From Gnetum montanum (taxonomy: Eukaryota > Streptophyta > Gnetopsida > Gnetales > Gnetaceae), in contig MNCI01017633.1 in NCBI GenBank assembly GCA_015680685.1, forward strand, positions 100,149 through 164,148: DNA of 64,000 bases, written 5' to 3'. Position 1 is the first letter of the stretch. Every line of letters starts with the position of its first letter. The notes below the pieces were generated by a model. The model made no database searches. It had not been told where the DNA came from and saw nothing but the letters and a program-made list of their open reading frames with translations. The translations under genes were made by a program, and so were the position numbers. This document shows, one piece after another, positions 43,841 to 54,425 of the stretch.

Positions 43841-45357
43841 GAAGTGTTCACCTTCAATGGAGGGCCAAACTACAAATGATAGGAGAAAAATGTAAGGATG
43901 ATAGAATTGATGAAAGAAGCTTAGAGATTGAGTAAAATATAGATTTGAAGGGTGGAATTGAATCTCTGAAGGATTAGGTGATGTATGGAGAAGTCATAGA
44001 TACGATCTAGAGTAAATTTTAAGCCAAAATAGGGATGTTTCAACTAAGGTTCCTATCATTGACACTAGAGCTAAAACAATTTTAACTTTGGAAAGTGCTA
44101 TGAAAGCCCAAAAATTTTATCTTTGAAAGTGACACTGAATGTGAAAAAGGCATTGAAGGTCGCTAAGGAGCATGTGGGTATTTTGAAGATGGTAGGTGCT
44201 TATGCTCTTAATGTCTCAAAATCTAACAAATGCTCTTAAATTTTAAAAGATCCAACCCAAAACTTATGTTTTGATATTGTATTTCTAGGTATGGGATTGT
44301 CAAATTTAACTTAGAGTTGCTAAACCTAAACTTGGAGTTAAGTGTAACTTATAGCCAAGTTCAAAAATAGCAAGTCTAGTCTTTAAATTTAGTGTAGGAA
44401 AAAACCTGTCAAGATGATGCTAACACTAATGTTGATGTTGATGCAATGTTAAGGTCAAGTCCCAAAGTCAGAAAATTTTTTGACAATTTTTCCAGTAAAA
44501 AATTATAATATTAGAAAGGTTGAAATTGATCCCAAAATGCATTAGGATGGTATTTTTGAAGCATTGAGAGATCTGTAGGCCAGTGGAAAGTTATGAATAT
44601 GGTGTATGGGATGATTCAAAGATGTTGAGATGAGTTCTAATCTTGATAGTGTCCCATCCTTAGCCAAAAATGCTAATTTTTCAAGTTTTGGAAAACTTGT
44701 AAATGGTACAAATTTATGATGCATGGAGCATTGAAATTGCTGCTGATGAGTTGTCTTAGCCTTGGGGTCCCAAAAAATTATTGGAATTGATGCTGAAAAG
44801 TTGGAATATGATTCCAAATGATCCCCAGAGGCATTTGAAGGTTCAAAATGTGTCTTACAAGGTTATTTTTGGGTGTTTTGTCCTACGGTGTCAAATAAAT
44901 CCAATATGGAATTCTACCGCCTCCAATATTTAGAAAAATTTCAATCTTGGGGTTCAGGGTTAAACTCCCAAACTTTTAAATTCAAAATCTATGATGCCAG
45001 GGGAGCTTTAGATGTACCATTAGTGATCTTGCATGATGTAAATGTATGATGAATTTAACATAGAAAAATTTTAGTCCTAGCTAGCTCCAACACTTAAAAA
45101 AAAAATTTGGTTTCAAAGTTTATTGATAAGTTGGATTATGAACTTAGATGGTTCTTGATGCCCCCAAGAGCTAAGAATGTGTTTGGTGATGATGTATTTG
45201 GGGGATTTGGTGCTCAAATCCTCATGGAATGAGGTTGAAACTACACTTAGTTTCAATTTAAAGTAAAGTAGACAAGTGGATACAACATTGCTTCCTCTTG
45301 ATGGATGGTACTGAAGTATTGAAGGAGGATCAATCAAGAATAGATTAGATACCTAAT
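43841..45357. other. Unassigned AT-rich stretch
   Basis: No gene recognised. Two minus-strand open stretches (44542-44817, 45113-45337) have no recognisable domain or homologue in the window. The DNA style (repeated GTTGAAATTGATCCCAAAATG-like phrases) recalls transcribed non-coding retrotransposon DNA, but I cannot assign it. Confidence 0.3.
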
Positions 45358-46255
45358 TGATAAGTCACGTCAATAAGGCCTCATGGATGCAGCTTAATTA
45401 GTGAGATCCCATCAACATAGTCACATCAACATGGGATTTGATGCATTGATGTGACCTTGTTGATGTAGTGTTTGTTTTCACCTATAAATACACACTCACC
45501 AACAACATTTAGAGCATAAGTCTCATAGTTGTAGTGGAACTCTTGTAGTTTTCTTATTTAAAAGTTAGAATATTTTTCTAAGTGCTTTCAGTAGTAGTTA
45601 TTGAGTGTATAGATCTTTATTCAAACACTATTGTACTTGAGCATGGTAGTGTGTGCGACAATAAGGACAAGCTTTTTGATAAACATTGCACCACTTTGAA
45701 ATAGATTAATTATTTCCTTTATGCATTTAGTATTTTATGAAATTTCCTTTAATTCTTTAAGTAATTAAATAATTAATTAAGTAATAAATTAAGCTATATT
45801 AAATAGTGATAAATTAAGCACATAAGTACAACCACTTCAAGCATATGCTTGGAGCTTGGTAATTGCAGTAACACTTAATGTTTGGTAACATCATAGCGTT
45901 AAACTTGTTTAGGATGTGTACGGAAAGTGGGAATTAGATGCCTATGCTAGGATTAGCTAAATATTAACTAGTTGGATTAAATTAGTAATTAAATATCTTT
46001 AATTCTCTCTTCTTTATTCTTAGGTGACTTAGAACATAAAACATAAAAATGACAAAAATCATATGCCTCAGTTGCACTTAACCATACCTTTGCATTTCAT
46101 AAGTGTAATTGGGAAGACAACGATTACAATGGTTATTTTTACTTCTTAGAGACCAGTGTACTTAGAAGGCTATAAGTCCATAAAATTCAACCAAATAGCA
46201 CATGAACATTTAGTGATTTGTATGGTTGGATGTAGGGTCTACTTACCACTCATCA
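45358..46255 (+). repeat. 5' LTR of element G
   Basis: About 898 bp, TGATAAGTCA... to ...CCACTCATCA. Related to the LTR of E (complement of 31420-32353): shared CATGTCAA/CACGTCAA, GTAGTGTTTGTT, ATAAATACACACTCACC and AATTAATTAAG blocks. TATA box 45481-45491. Confidence 0.75.
45481..45491 (+). promoter_or_regulatory. TATA box of G LTR
   Basis: CCTATAAATAC, downstream of U3 repeats of the type CCCATCAACATAGTCACATC. Confidence 0.65.
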
Positions 46256-46274
46256 TTGGTACCATTGTCAGGGA
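46256..46274 (+). other. Primer-binding site of element G
   Basis: TTGGTACCATTGTCAGGGA right after TCATCA; close to TTGGCGCCGTTGTCGGGGA, the tRNA-Asp type of Athila elements. Confidence 0.7.
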
Positions 46275-46412
46275 CCTGTAGCTTGATACATGTGCTATTT
46301 AGGACTTAGTGAATATTATTTGAGATCATTAGAATAAACCTTAAAGTTGCAATCATTTGAAAGAAAAATAATAATTATAATTAATGCACACTAAATTTTT
46401 CTTTTAATCCAA

Positions 46413-48650
46413 AATGTCTTCTTCTCATAGGCATGATGAATCAAAATCGATAGTGCCCCAAGAATTCAAAGTGATGTACACTCATATAGATGAGTTTGTA
46501 TTTGATTTCACCTTCATCTTGCATTAGTATGAATAATTGTTGTGGAGAGATATGGAGGGCAACATTGTGTTGCCTCTTGACTGATCTATTCCTGGGATGC
46601 TACCAAACTCTTAAGAGGTTGGTTATCTAGGATCTTCATAATGAATAAGTTGTGTAGGACCATGACTATCAGGACTATTGTCCCACTAAAACACAATGCA
46701 AAAGAGATCAGCACTAGGAGAAGCTATGAAGGGAAAATAGTTCACTAATACCTTGTTCCTGCTAAACCAAAATGACAAGGAGGATCCTCCCTCTAGTGTT
46801 TCTCAACATGAAGATTCTCCACCCCTTAACTTTGGTGAAGGGAGCTTAAACCCACACTTACAGTTCACTATTAATAGTCTTAGTTTAGGAAAAAGTGGGA
46901 GTCAAGGTAGGGGCTTGGGCAAGCATCATGAACATGATAAAAATGATGAACATGGCCATGACTAGTGGAGAGGAGGTGGCAGATATCATCGAGGGGGTAG
47001 TCCTCCTTCCTCTTCTTCCTCTTCATTTACATTTTCTTCTTCCTCCTCTAAATTTAACTAACATCGCAAAGGGTGAAACTGTGATGAAGGTGCATGGTGG
47101 GACAACAATGATTGTAGAACCTACCATGATTGAACAGGTAACAGTGGACATCATAGGCATTATCAAAATTATGATGATGAAAAACCTTTATTGGAAACTT
47201 GAAGCATGCTAAACATTGTAGAGGTAGTTAGAATTCCAACTAGGCATGTGAAAGATAGCAGAATCAAGAGATTGGATATGAACAATATCCTTAGATTTGA
47301 GGCAGGATATAACTCAAATTCAAAAACACATCTCCAAGAATTTTATGATACTTATGCCTTGCAAAACATCAAAAATGATTGGAAAAAACTCAAGTTGTTT
47401 TCCAAGACACTCATAAAATAAGTAGAAAGTTGGTATCACTCCTTGGAGTTGAAAATAAATTCATAGATGAAGTAAGATGCTTGAGCTATTCAATGACAAA
47501 TATCAGATGTACTCTAGAGTGTCTAATTTGAGAAAGCAAATCTAAGGTTGATGATAAGAAATACATGAACCCTTAGATGTAGCCATGGGTAGGTATTATT
47601 CCCTTTTGCATAGATGTCATGGCCATGGTTATTCTTAGTAGGAGTAGCTTCACCATATCATAGATGGACTTTGATCAGAAATGAGGAGAACTCTTGGGAT
47701 CTATGCCCAAGGAAGACTATTAAAACTAAGAGTCCATCAAATTCAAAGATTGATTAAGCAGGTTGCAAAATAAGAAGGTGAGTTAAGAAAATGGGAAAGT
47801 GCTAAGGAGTATAACTAGGATCCTTCCATTAGAAAAAGGGAGGTCCAAATTTGTGACAATGAGGGGGAGGCACCACTTGATGAAGTGGTGTAGCAAAAAA
47901 CCTTGCCAATTAAAAAATCTATATATGAAATTTTGACTATGTTTGACAAAATTTGAGAATCTTTGGATGAAAAATTTCAAATTTCTCTAAAAATTATAGA
48001 AGAATCTAAAGAGCAAGGTAGTGATTGTGACCGTAGTAGAAGAAAGAAAGCTGAACATGCCTACTAAAGGGGTAAAGGATAACCTGTTGTAGTCAAAGAG
48101 GTTTTGGAGTCAAAATTAGATATGATGGTGGATGTGAAATTTGAAAATATGAACATCCCAAGGGATGTTTCCCTATTGTGTCACACTTACAGAAATCTAG
48201 GTTGTATTCTCTAAACCTAAACTAGAATGAAGGCAAGCATCCAAAAGGTTTCCTTATCCTCAAGGCAACCCAAGGTAGTTTCACAAGCAACAATAAGCTT
48301 ATTATCCAAGTGGAGCTCCACAAAAATCATATGAGCAGTGCCATTAGTGGTAGCACCCATAGTCATGAGGGATGCCACCACCAAGGTAGTAGAACCCTTA
48401 TAGACAACCCAATCTATATGGGTACTGTGTTCAAAAACCCATGTCTCTACGTGATTCTTCCAATCATGCTTCCTTCCAACATCACTACTACCCTTTAGAG
48501 TACTACATATTTCATTCTCCATCTCTTAGAGGGGAATCCCCATATCCTTATCATTCTCTTTATTATTCAACACATGACCCTCCACCCTCAACCCAATTAC
48601 CACCTGCTCTAGCCATGCAGGGTGAAATTCTCATGTAGTTGTAGTAATGT
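46413..48650 (+). pseudogene. gag of element G
   Basis: The start codon at 46413 opens MSSSHRHDESKSIVP. Then WRDMEGNIVLPLD (46540-46580), DPPSSVSQHEDSPPLNFGEG (46785-46850), a Gly/His/Asp-rich stretch, LYWKLEAC-like ETCMLN (47190-47215), core LDMNNILRFEAGYN, LQEFYDTYALQNIK, WKKLKLFSKTLI (47265-47420), a coiled coil with RRLLK-type residues (47715-47800), and a Pro-rich end with YPQGNP, PSGAP, GMPPPR and HSPSLRGE (48250-48640). The same order is found in E and E2. Several frame changes; many stops are TAG. One of the better preserved gags of this family here. Confidence 0.75.
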
Positions 48651-48839
48651 AATGCTACTAGGGTTATTAACTTACAACCAATTTCTTAGCCAAGTGGTTT
48701 AGAAACTAGATCTTGGAAAAGACCATTCTTCCAAACCAATAGACCTATACAGCCCTCATCAACTCATGCGGCTAGTCATCCTATGCCTCCTTCATTCTCT
48801 ACATCCATTCTTTTCGAGAGCCCTTTAAACCAAATACCT

Positions 48840-49330
48840 TTCAAGATCCTAACAATTCTATTAACTCACGTTGTATCTAATTAGATCAAGGTTGGAAACC
48901 TTTCTAGAAAAATGGTTGATCCTAGCAGTCCTCTGATCTACTTGGAGATCACTAGAAATAAGTCATGCAAGGCTCTTCTTGATTTAGGTTCTAGTGTCAA
49001 CCTAATTTTCCATGGAATATACCAAGCTTGCAACTTGCCTCCTCTCATGAAGAATAACATCTGATTAGAATTAGCAAATCAGTCCATCATTTTTCCCTTG
49101 GGATTAGTGGAGGACATTGTGACCTCGATTTCCTAGTGATCAAGGTTGACAATTACATGGGGGGTATTCCAATCATTATGGGAAGGGCTTGGTTGAGCAT
49201 TGTTAATGTGTGAATGGGCACCAAAGATCTTTCCCTAGAGATTTTCAAGGAAAATGCATTCAGAAAGATCAAGAAGAAGAATGTTCCATGCATCACATAC
49301 AACAATACTGGGTGCAACTATGTGTAGAGA
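48840..49330 (+). pseudogene. Aspartic protease of element G
   Basis: Frame reads KALLDLGSSVNLIFHGIY (active site; the usual DLGAS has Ser for Ala), NLPPLMKNNI, IIFPLGLVEDIV, then after a one-base shift VIKVDNYMGGIPIIMGRAWLSIVN, LEIFKENAF, NVPCITYNN. The active-site Asp and the G-R-x-L end motif are both present. It follows gag and precedes the RT linker. Confidence 0.8.
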
Positions 49331-49866
49331 CTCTTGTCTATCAAAAGTACATTAATCAAAGCATGTAGATAGTGTGTAGATGAATCTAAAATCCAAGAGT
49401 ACCTATATGTTGTATCCAAAAAATAGAAGGGCACCTAGTGCCTAATAGCTAATTCTGAAAGCAGCACACTTTGCATGGAACCTACTGAGAGCCTAAGTTA
49501 TGCCTATGTTGAAGGCATGGATGAACTAGAGTAAGTTCATCACCAACTCTTCAATGATGAACCTAATAATACCAATTTGGAAGAGTTGAAAATCCATGAT
49601 AATTTTAAACAAAAGCCCTTAAAGTTAAAAATTCTACCTATTGACATGGAATATGCATTTTTGAAAAATGAGAAGCCAGTGATAATCAATGCCAACCTTG
49701 CTTATGTGTAGAAAAGGGGGTTGTTGAAGGTGGTCAACAAATGGCTAACAATCTTTGCTTAGTCATATCTTGAACTCATAGGGATTGATCCTTGGATATG
49801 CTAGCATCGTATCTATACCAATCCAATCATGTAGCCAAAGAGGTAGACACAATAGTGATTGAACCC
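49331..49866 (+). pseudogene. Protease-RT linker and RT start of element G
   Basis: A single frame runs the whole way, interrupted by 12 stops, ten of them TAG. Landmarks: LSYAYVEGMDE, LKILPIDMEYAFL, KPVIINANL (standard LK.LP..L.YAFL.....PVII), GLLKVVNKW, then YLELIGIDPWIC, HRIYTNP and .PKR....LNPN, the normal entry to RT. It stops there because element H is inserted. Confidence 0.75.
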
Positions 49867-50705
49867 TAATGAGTGGCTAGGTACCCCTACACTCAACCAT
49901 ACAAATATGAGTGTGTATGCACAATCTGATCGAACTCTGCAGATGGACTAGTTGTGGTATCTAGATAGTTACATGTTGATCGTAGTTCACTATCTTTCCA
50001 TCCAAACTAGTATTTACGTATCATGTATGGTTTAGTCCATAGTGAGGTGTATGATATGATTTCCAACACTAGGCTACTCTTAGAGACAATGGAAAATAAT
50101 CTTGATTAAACTAATAAGCAATAGGAAATGAAGTCTAAGCTAGCCTAAGTGTGATAAGAATTTGTCTTTAATCATTTGTACACATCTTGGACCTCATGTA
50201 CTACTTCTGGGATTACCAAGTGCACATTACTTGAGCACTCATAAATACACTATTGGGTTACCAGGTAGTTACACTTCAATGTTCATGGTTAAGTCATACT
50301 CATTTCACATTTAACAACAAGAATAGTAAATGATAGTAAAGAAATATGAATTAAGAAAATAATAAATAATAATGATAATTAAATAATTAAAACTAAGTGA
50401 ATGTTGCAATAATGGAGTAATCTCAATCTTTATTGTCAATCATGTGCATGTCCAAGGTTCTGTACAATTACAATCATCACACTGCGGGCATGCACTAGGG
50501 AAAGAGCTAAAATGAATTGAAACCGACAAAAAGGACTCTACACTTACACTTACTGACTCCCTCTTTTCTGTGTGTCCAAATGTGGTATTTATAGGCCTAC
50601 ACAGGAATCATGATATCATGTATTCAATATTGTTATCCAGGCTATGATATCGTGTACTCGATATCAAGGATCCGATATCGAGGCCTAGAAAAACACAATT
50701 CATCA
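49867..50705 (-). repeat. 3' LTR of element H
   Basis: About 839 bp, from TAATGAGTGG (TG changed to TA) to ACAATTCATCA. Related to the C LTR (559-1405) along its length. U3 has CGTGTACTCGATATC-type repeats (50610-50690). TATA box 50584-50595. Confidence 0.8.
50584..50595 (-). promoter_or_regulatory. TATA box of H LTR
   Basis: The minus strand reads CCTATAAATACC, just downstream of the GATATC repeats. Confidence 0.65.
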
Positions 50706-50720
50706 TACCCCCATGACTTA
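50706..50720 (-). other. Polypurine tract of element H
   Basis: The minus strand reads AAGTCATGGGGGTA directly before the LTR start TGATGAATTG. E has TTTAGTCATGGAGATA in the same place. Confidence 0.7.
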
Positions 50721-50869
50721 ATAACAACTCATCCTCGAGTTAAACAAAATAAGAACGAGTTCTAATAATTACACAGTGGATAGGTATGGGATTATTAACT
50801 AACTAGGAATTACTCATGCTACAGTGTGGAATTAAACAAAACAAAATTGGAACATAGACATAAAATTTA

Positions 50870-52627
50870 GAAAAAGGAAAATTTGTTGGAACTCATGTGG
50901 TTCTTAGTGATGGTGGCTCCTCCATGGGTCTCTTCCCCTTATCTTGTGTTCCAAGCTTTGGAAATGGATGTCTCTGAAGGAGTGCCTAGAGCTTTTCTTC
51001 TTTGATTCAGGGATCCTGTGTTGTCCATGCTGATGCTCTAATGTTTGATGGAGTTAGCACCTCCCATGGGCATGGTAGTTACGGAAACATCTAATTGGCC
51101 TTGACATACCAAGCTGTAAATAGCCATCATTCCTCTTCATAGGCTCTAGCTTTGTCTTTGTATTCTTGGTAGTCCATGAGCTATCGAGCCAAATTTGCTA
51201 TGAAATCCTTTTGTCCTTGGTAGCTGGTTTTGACCACCTTTAATTCAGAATTCACTACTTCCAATTTCTGCAATGTCTTCTTGTGTTCAACAAATTTTGT
51301 CTCATATTTAGCATAGGTGGTTGCTACCTACTTCTCTAGTTCTATTCTTAGACATCCTACTATTAACATGGCTAAGTTGGCATAGTATAGGTTTTCCAAT
51401 GCCATGTACTCCATGAGATCTTGTATCTATAGGTCTCAGCTTTTTAGTTCAGCTTGGTGGACGAAGGCATAAGTATCCAATATGGCCCTCCAATTAGTGT
51501 TTTGAGCATTGAGTGTGTTAATATGGGCTTTGGCCATATTGATTTATTTCTCAATCACCTACTTATACATCCAGACTTGATCTTTGAAATGTTCTTTAAG
51601 TTTTTCATGTTGCTTGGCCTCGTTCTACCACATGCTTATTTCAATCACCGTCTTTTGACAGATCTCGCATACCTCCTCCATTGAGAGGGTTCAATTTTCT
51701 TTGACCAAGCGATTCATATCTTGGTTGATCTTTATTAATTATTCTTGTAATTACTGAAAATTTTCTTCGAGAATATTCTTTTATTTTTCTACTGTGGTTA
51801 ACTAGAGATTTTCAACAGTGAGGCATTTATTTTCTTCTTGTGAGGCCTTGAGTGCTTTGGCATGTGTATATGTTTGAGCTTATGCCTTGGAAGCATCGTA
51901 ATCAGCCCTCTCTTTTTCCTTTGCCACTCTTTTATTCTCTTCCAACAATTTATTTAGCTGCTCTATCTAGAAGGATTCTAGCTAGTCTATAGGGATGAAT
52001 TGGGATGGCTCCCATTGTGCAGCTGGTAGGGTGATGAGCTTTTCTTGGAATCTTTCTAACTCCTCCTTTGCATGCTTAGCCCTAACCTCTACCATGACCA
52101 GCTTCCCTTTTGTGGAGATGAGGTTTGACTGTGTTGCTATGAAATCTTGAGGGATGTTAAACAAGAACATCATCACTTGTCCTATTTGTAGCAACCAATC
52201 TAGAACATCCTCATGATTTGCAGGAGTCATTGAGGGACTGACCAAAGTTTGAGCATCATGTGCTCCTATAAAATCTACTGGTGGCATACCAAGAAATTAA
52301 ATGATTCTTTTATGTGGTCTATGATCACTTTTGCTACTTCTACTACATCTTGGTGCTGCATGACTACTACTGTGGTGCCTTCACTAGTTTCTAATTGCAT
52401 CTGAAAAGATGTAGTGTTTCTAGAGATTTGTTGTGAATAGTGTGATTTCCCTCCTTCTGTTTGGATAGACACCTCATCCCATGCACAATCAATTGAGACT
52501 ATGGATCATATGACATCATCAATGACCTTGAAGAGATTGGCTTCATCATGACTTTTCCAACTGACTATTTCAATGATGGCCCTGAGATGGCTCATTAATA
52601 GTCGATAGTTTTGCCACAACGGTGGTG
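50870..52627 (-). pseudogene. ORF3 of element H, C-terminal part
   Basis: Minus-strand remnant left of A. 51982-52287 encodes DFIGAHDAQTLVSPSM, VLDWLLQIGQVMMFLFNIP and KHAKEELERFQEKLITLP, leading into a long coiled coil (51170-51980) with phrases such as LEENKRVAKEKERADYDASKA and LKVVKTSYQGQKDFIANLA once stops are read through. The end (50890-51110) has PCPWEVLTPSNI and KEEKL, shared with E. About 960 residues in total with the N-terminal part. No enzymatic motif is visible; a structural or adaptor role is possible but unproven. Confidence 0.65.
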
Positions 52628-52632
52628 GTTGG
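52628..52632. other. Left target-site duplication of element A
   Basis: GTTGG, identical to 61607-61611. Confidence 0.85.
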
Positions 52633-53200
52633 TGTACTAACCTAAATCGTTGGTGTAAGGCTGGAAGGAAAAAAAACACCGAAATATCATCGGGCAGACA
52701 TAGCTGACCCGACCTTCACCTTGAGGGCAAGCTAGAAAAGTAAACGAAGGCAAAGTGCCTTGAATGGTCTGCACACAAATCAACCAAGGACTTCCCTGAG
52801 TGTAAACTATGGCTTGTGCTGGGGTTATTGTAACTAAGCTTTAAAACGTAAAAAGTGTGCATGAAATGTAAACTGAAATGCATGCATGTATCATAAACAA
52901 AATGTAAACAAAATGTAAAATGAATGTAAAATAGAGTAAATAGAATAATGGCTGGAAAAATAAGATGTATTGTATTGCATAGAAAAGATGTGCATCGGTC
53001 AAATCATAGTTGCATATGTAGATGACAGGTCAAGCGCTAAGCCCCGGGACGATGTGATGTGATGTGATATGATGCGGTGTATTTCAGAAGTGCCTAGATG
53101 CTATGAGTTAGAGTGTGTCAAGTGCCCAAAGATTGCTAGTATAAGTTTTTAAAGCTGTTTAACTCAAAAATTACCAACCCTTGTTTATGTGAATTGACAA

Positions 53201-53212
53201 GGTATTTATAGG
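53201..53212 (-). promoter_or_regulatory. TATA box of A 3' LTR
   Basis: The minus strand reads CCTATAAATACC within GGGCCCTATAAATACCTTG-like context. Confidence 0.65.
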
Positions 53213-54209
53213 GCCGGGTCGTGCTCGGGTGCGAAATTCAAGAATGGAATCAACGGTTGGGAGATGAGAGGAAAATGGATCAAGTGGCATGTGTTTAATG
53301 GATAGCTATGTGTGAGTTGGTCATGTGTGGGCAAGCTACGTTCTTGACTAGGTTCATCATATCTTACAATGTGTGGGTTACTCAAGCCCATGGAAGCACA
53401 TACAATTTAGAACGTGAGGGATCAACAAGCCCAAAAATGAAAATTTACATTGAAAAGATGATGTAAAACAAGAGAAATTGGCTTTGGCTCACTTGAAACT
53501 TCTGGATCTTTGGTTTGATAGCTGTAGGATGTTGATTTGGGTGGTTTCATGGCTGTTTGAGGCGTGTCTGCTTGCACTCACACTGGGCATTCACACTGGG
53601 CATGTCCTCAGTGTGAACTCAGCTTGAGTGAAGTAAAATGAGACATTTGACATCAAATTTTGATTTCTAAAGCTTGTTCCTTGAATGCAACTGTTGCCCT
53701 AAATGTGTCTAAACTTGAGAGTGATCTAAAATTTGGAATTTGAACTTGAATGTGTCTGATTTGGAGCTATTTTGGATAGGTCATGCTGCAGTGTGACCTA
53801 AGAAGAATGACATGTTTCACACTAATTTTTGAATTTTTGAAGCCTGTTTCTTGGGTATAATAGTTGCCTTTCTGTGTCTGATCCTACAAGTCAAAATTTG
53901 AGCTTGAATGTGCCCTGTTCGGAGCCACTTTTGGCAGGTCACGCTGGACTCATGCCACAGCGTGACCTGCAGCGTGACCTCAAAAACTTATAATTTTGAG
54001 TTGAAATCTAGAATTTCTAAAGGCTGGGACCCATAGTTATCAATAGTGGACCCTAAGGATGACTTGCACCCTTGAAATCAAGTCATTTTGACTCAATCTT
54101 GGGGCCCCCAAAGTTGGTCACACTAGACTCACGCCACAACATGACCTACAACATGACCTGCAACATGTGTGAGAAAATTTGCACATTTTGCAGCATGAGT
54201 TGTCCAGGA

Positions 54210-54312
54210 CAAGCCTGCATGAGTGCCCAAGATAGGCTAGTGTTAGTGCCCAGACAAGCCATCATTAGTGCCCAAGATAGGCCAGTGTCAGTGCCCAAGA
54301 CAAGCTAGCATG
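54210..54312 (-). repeat. ~23-bp U3 tandem repeats, left LTR of A
   Basis: Four or five degenerate units of AGTGCCCAAGAYAGGCYAG(Y); the matching array in the other LTR lies at 61409-61512. Upstream of the TATA box in the transcription direction, a place for enhancer repeats. Confidence 0.7.
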
Positions 54313-54408
54313 AGTGGCATGCCTTAGTCAAATTTTGCCTCTCGAAGGCTTGAAGGGCTCTAGGTCATTCTCATTTCAAAGTGTTAGGCTGAAATTAGTG
54401 GTGTTTCA

Positions 54409-54425
54409 TTGGTCCCTCTTTGTTG
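54409..54425 (-). other. Polypurine tract of element A
   Basis: The minus strand reads CAACAAAGAGGGACCAA directly before TGAAACACCA. Confidence 0.75.

Larger units (their letters stand above)
45358..49866 (+). mobile_element. Element G: 5' half of an Athila-like retrotransposon
   Basis: The only plus-strand LTR element: 5' LTR 45358-46255, primer site 46256-46274, gag from 46413, protease around 48900-49320, then the start of the RT ORF to 49866. At that point element H (LTR in minus orientation) begins, so H was inserted into the RT start of G. The rest of G would lie on the far side of H, outside this window. Confidence 0.75.
52633..54408 (-). repeat. 3' LTR of element A
   Basis: 1776 bp, TGTACTAACC to GTGGTGTTTCA. 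Direct repeat of 59855-61606. TATA box at 53201-53212; (TGTGA)n microsatellite at about 53053-53078; U3 tandem units around GTGCCCAAGATAGGC (54210-54310). Confidence 0.9.
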
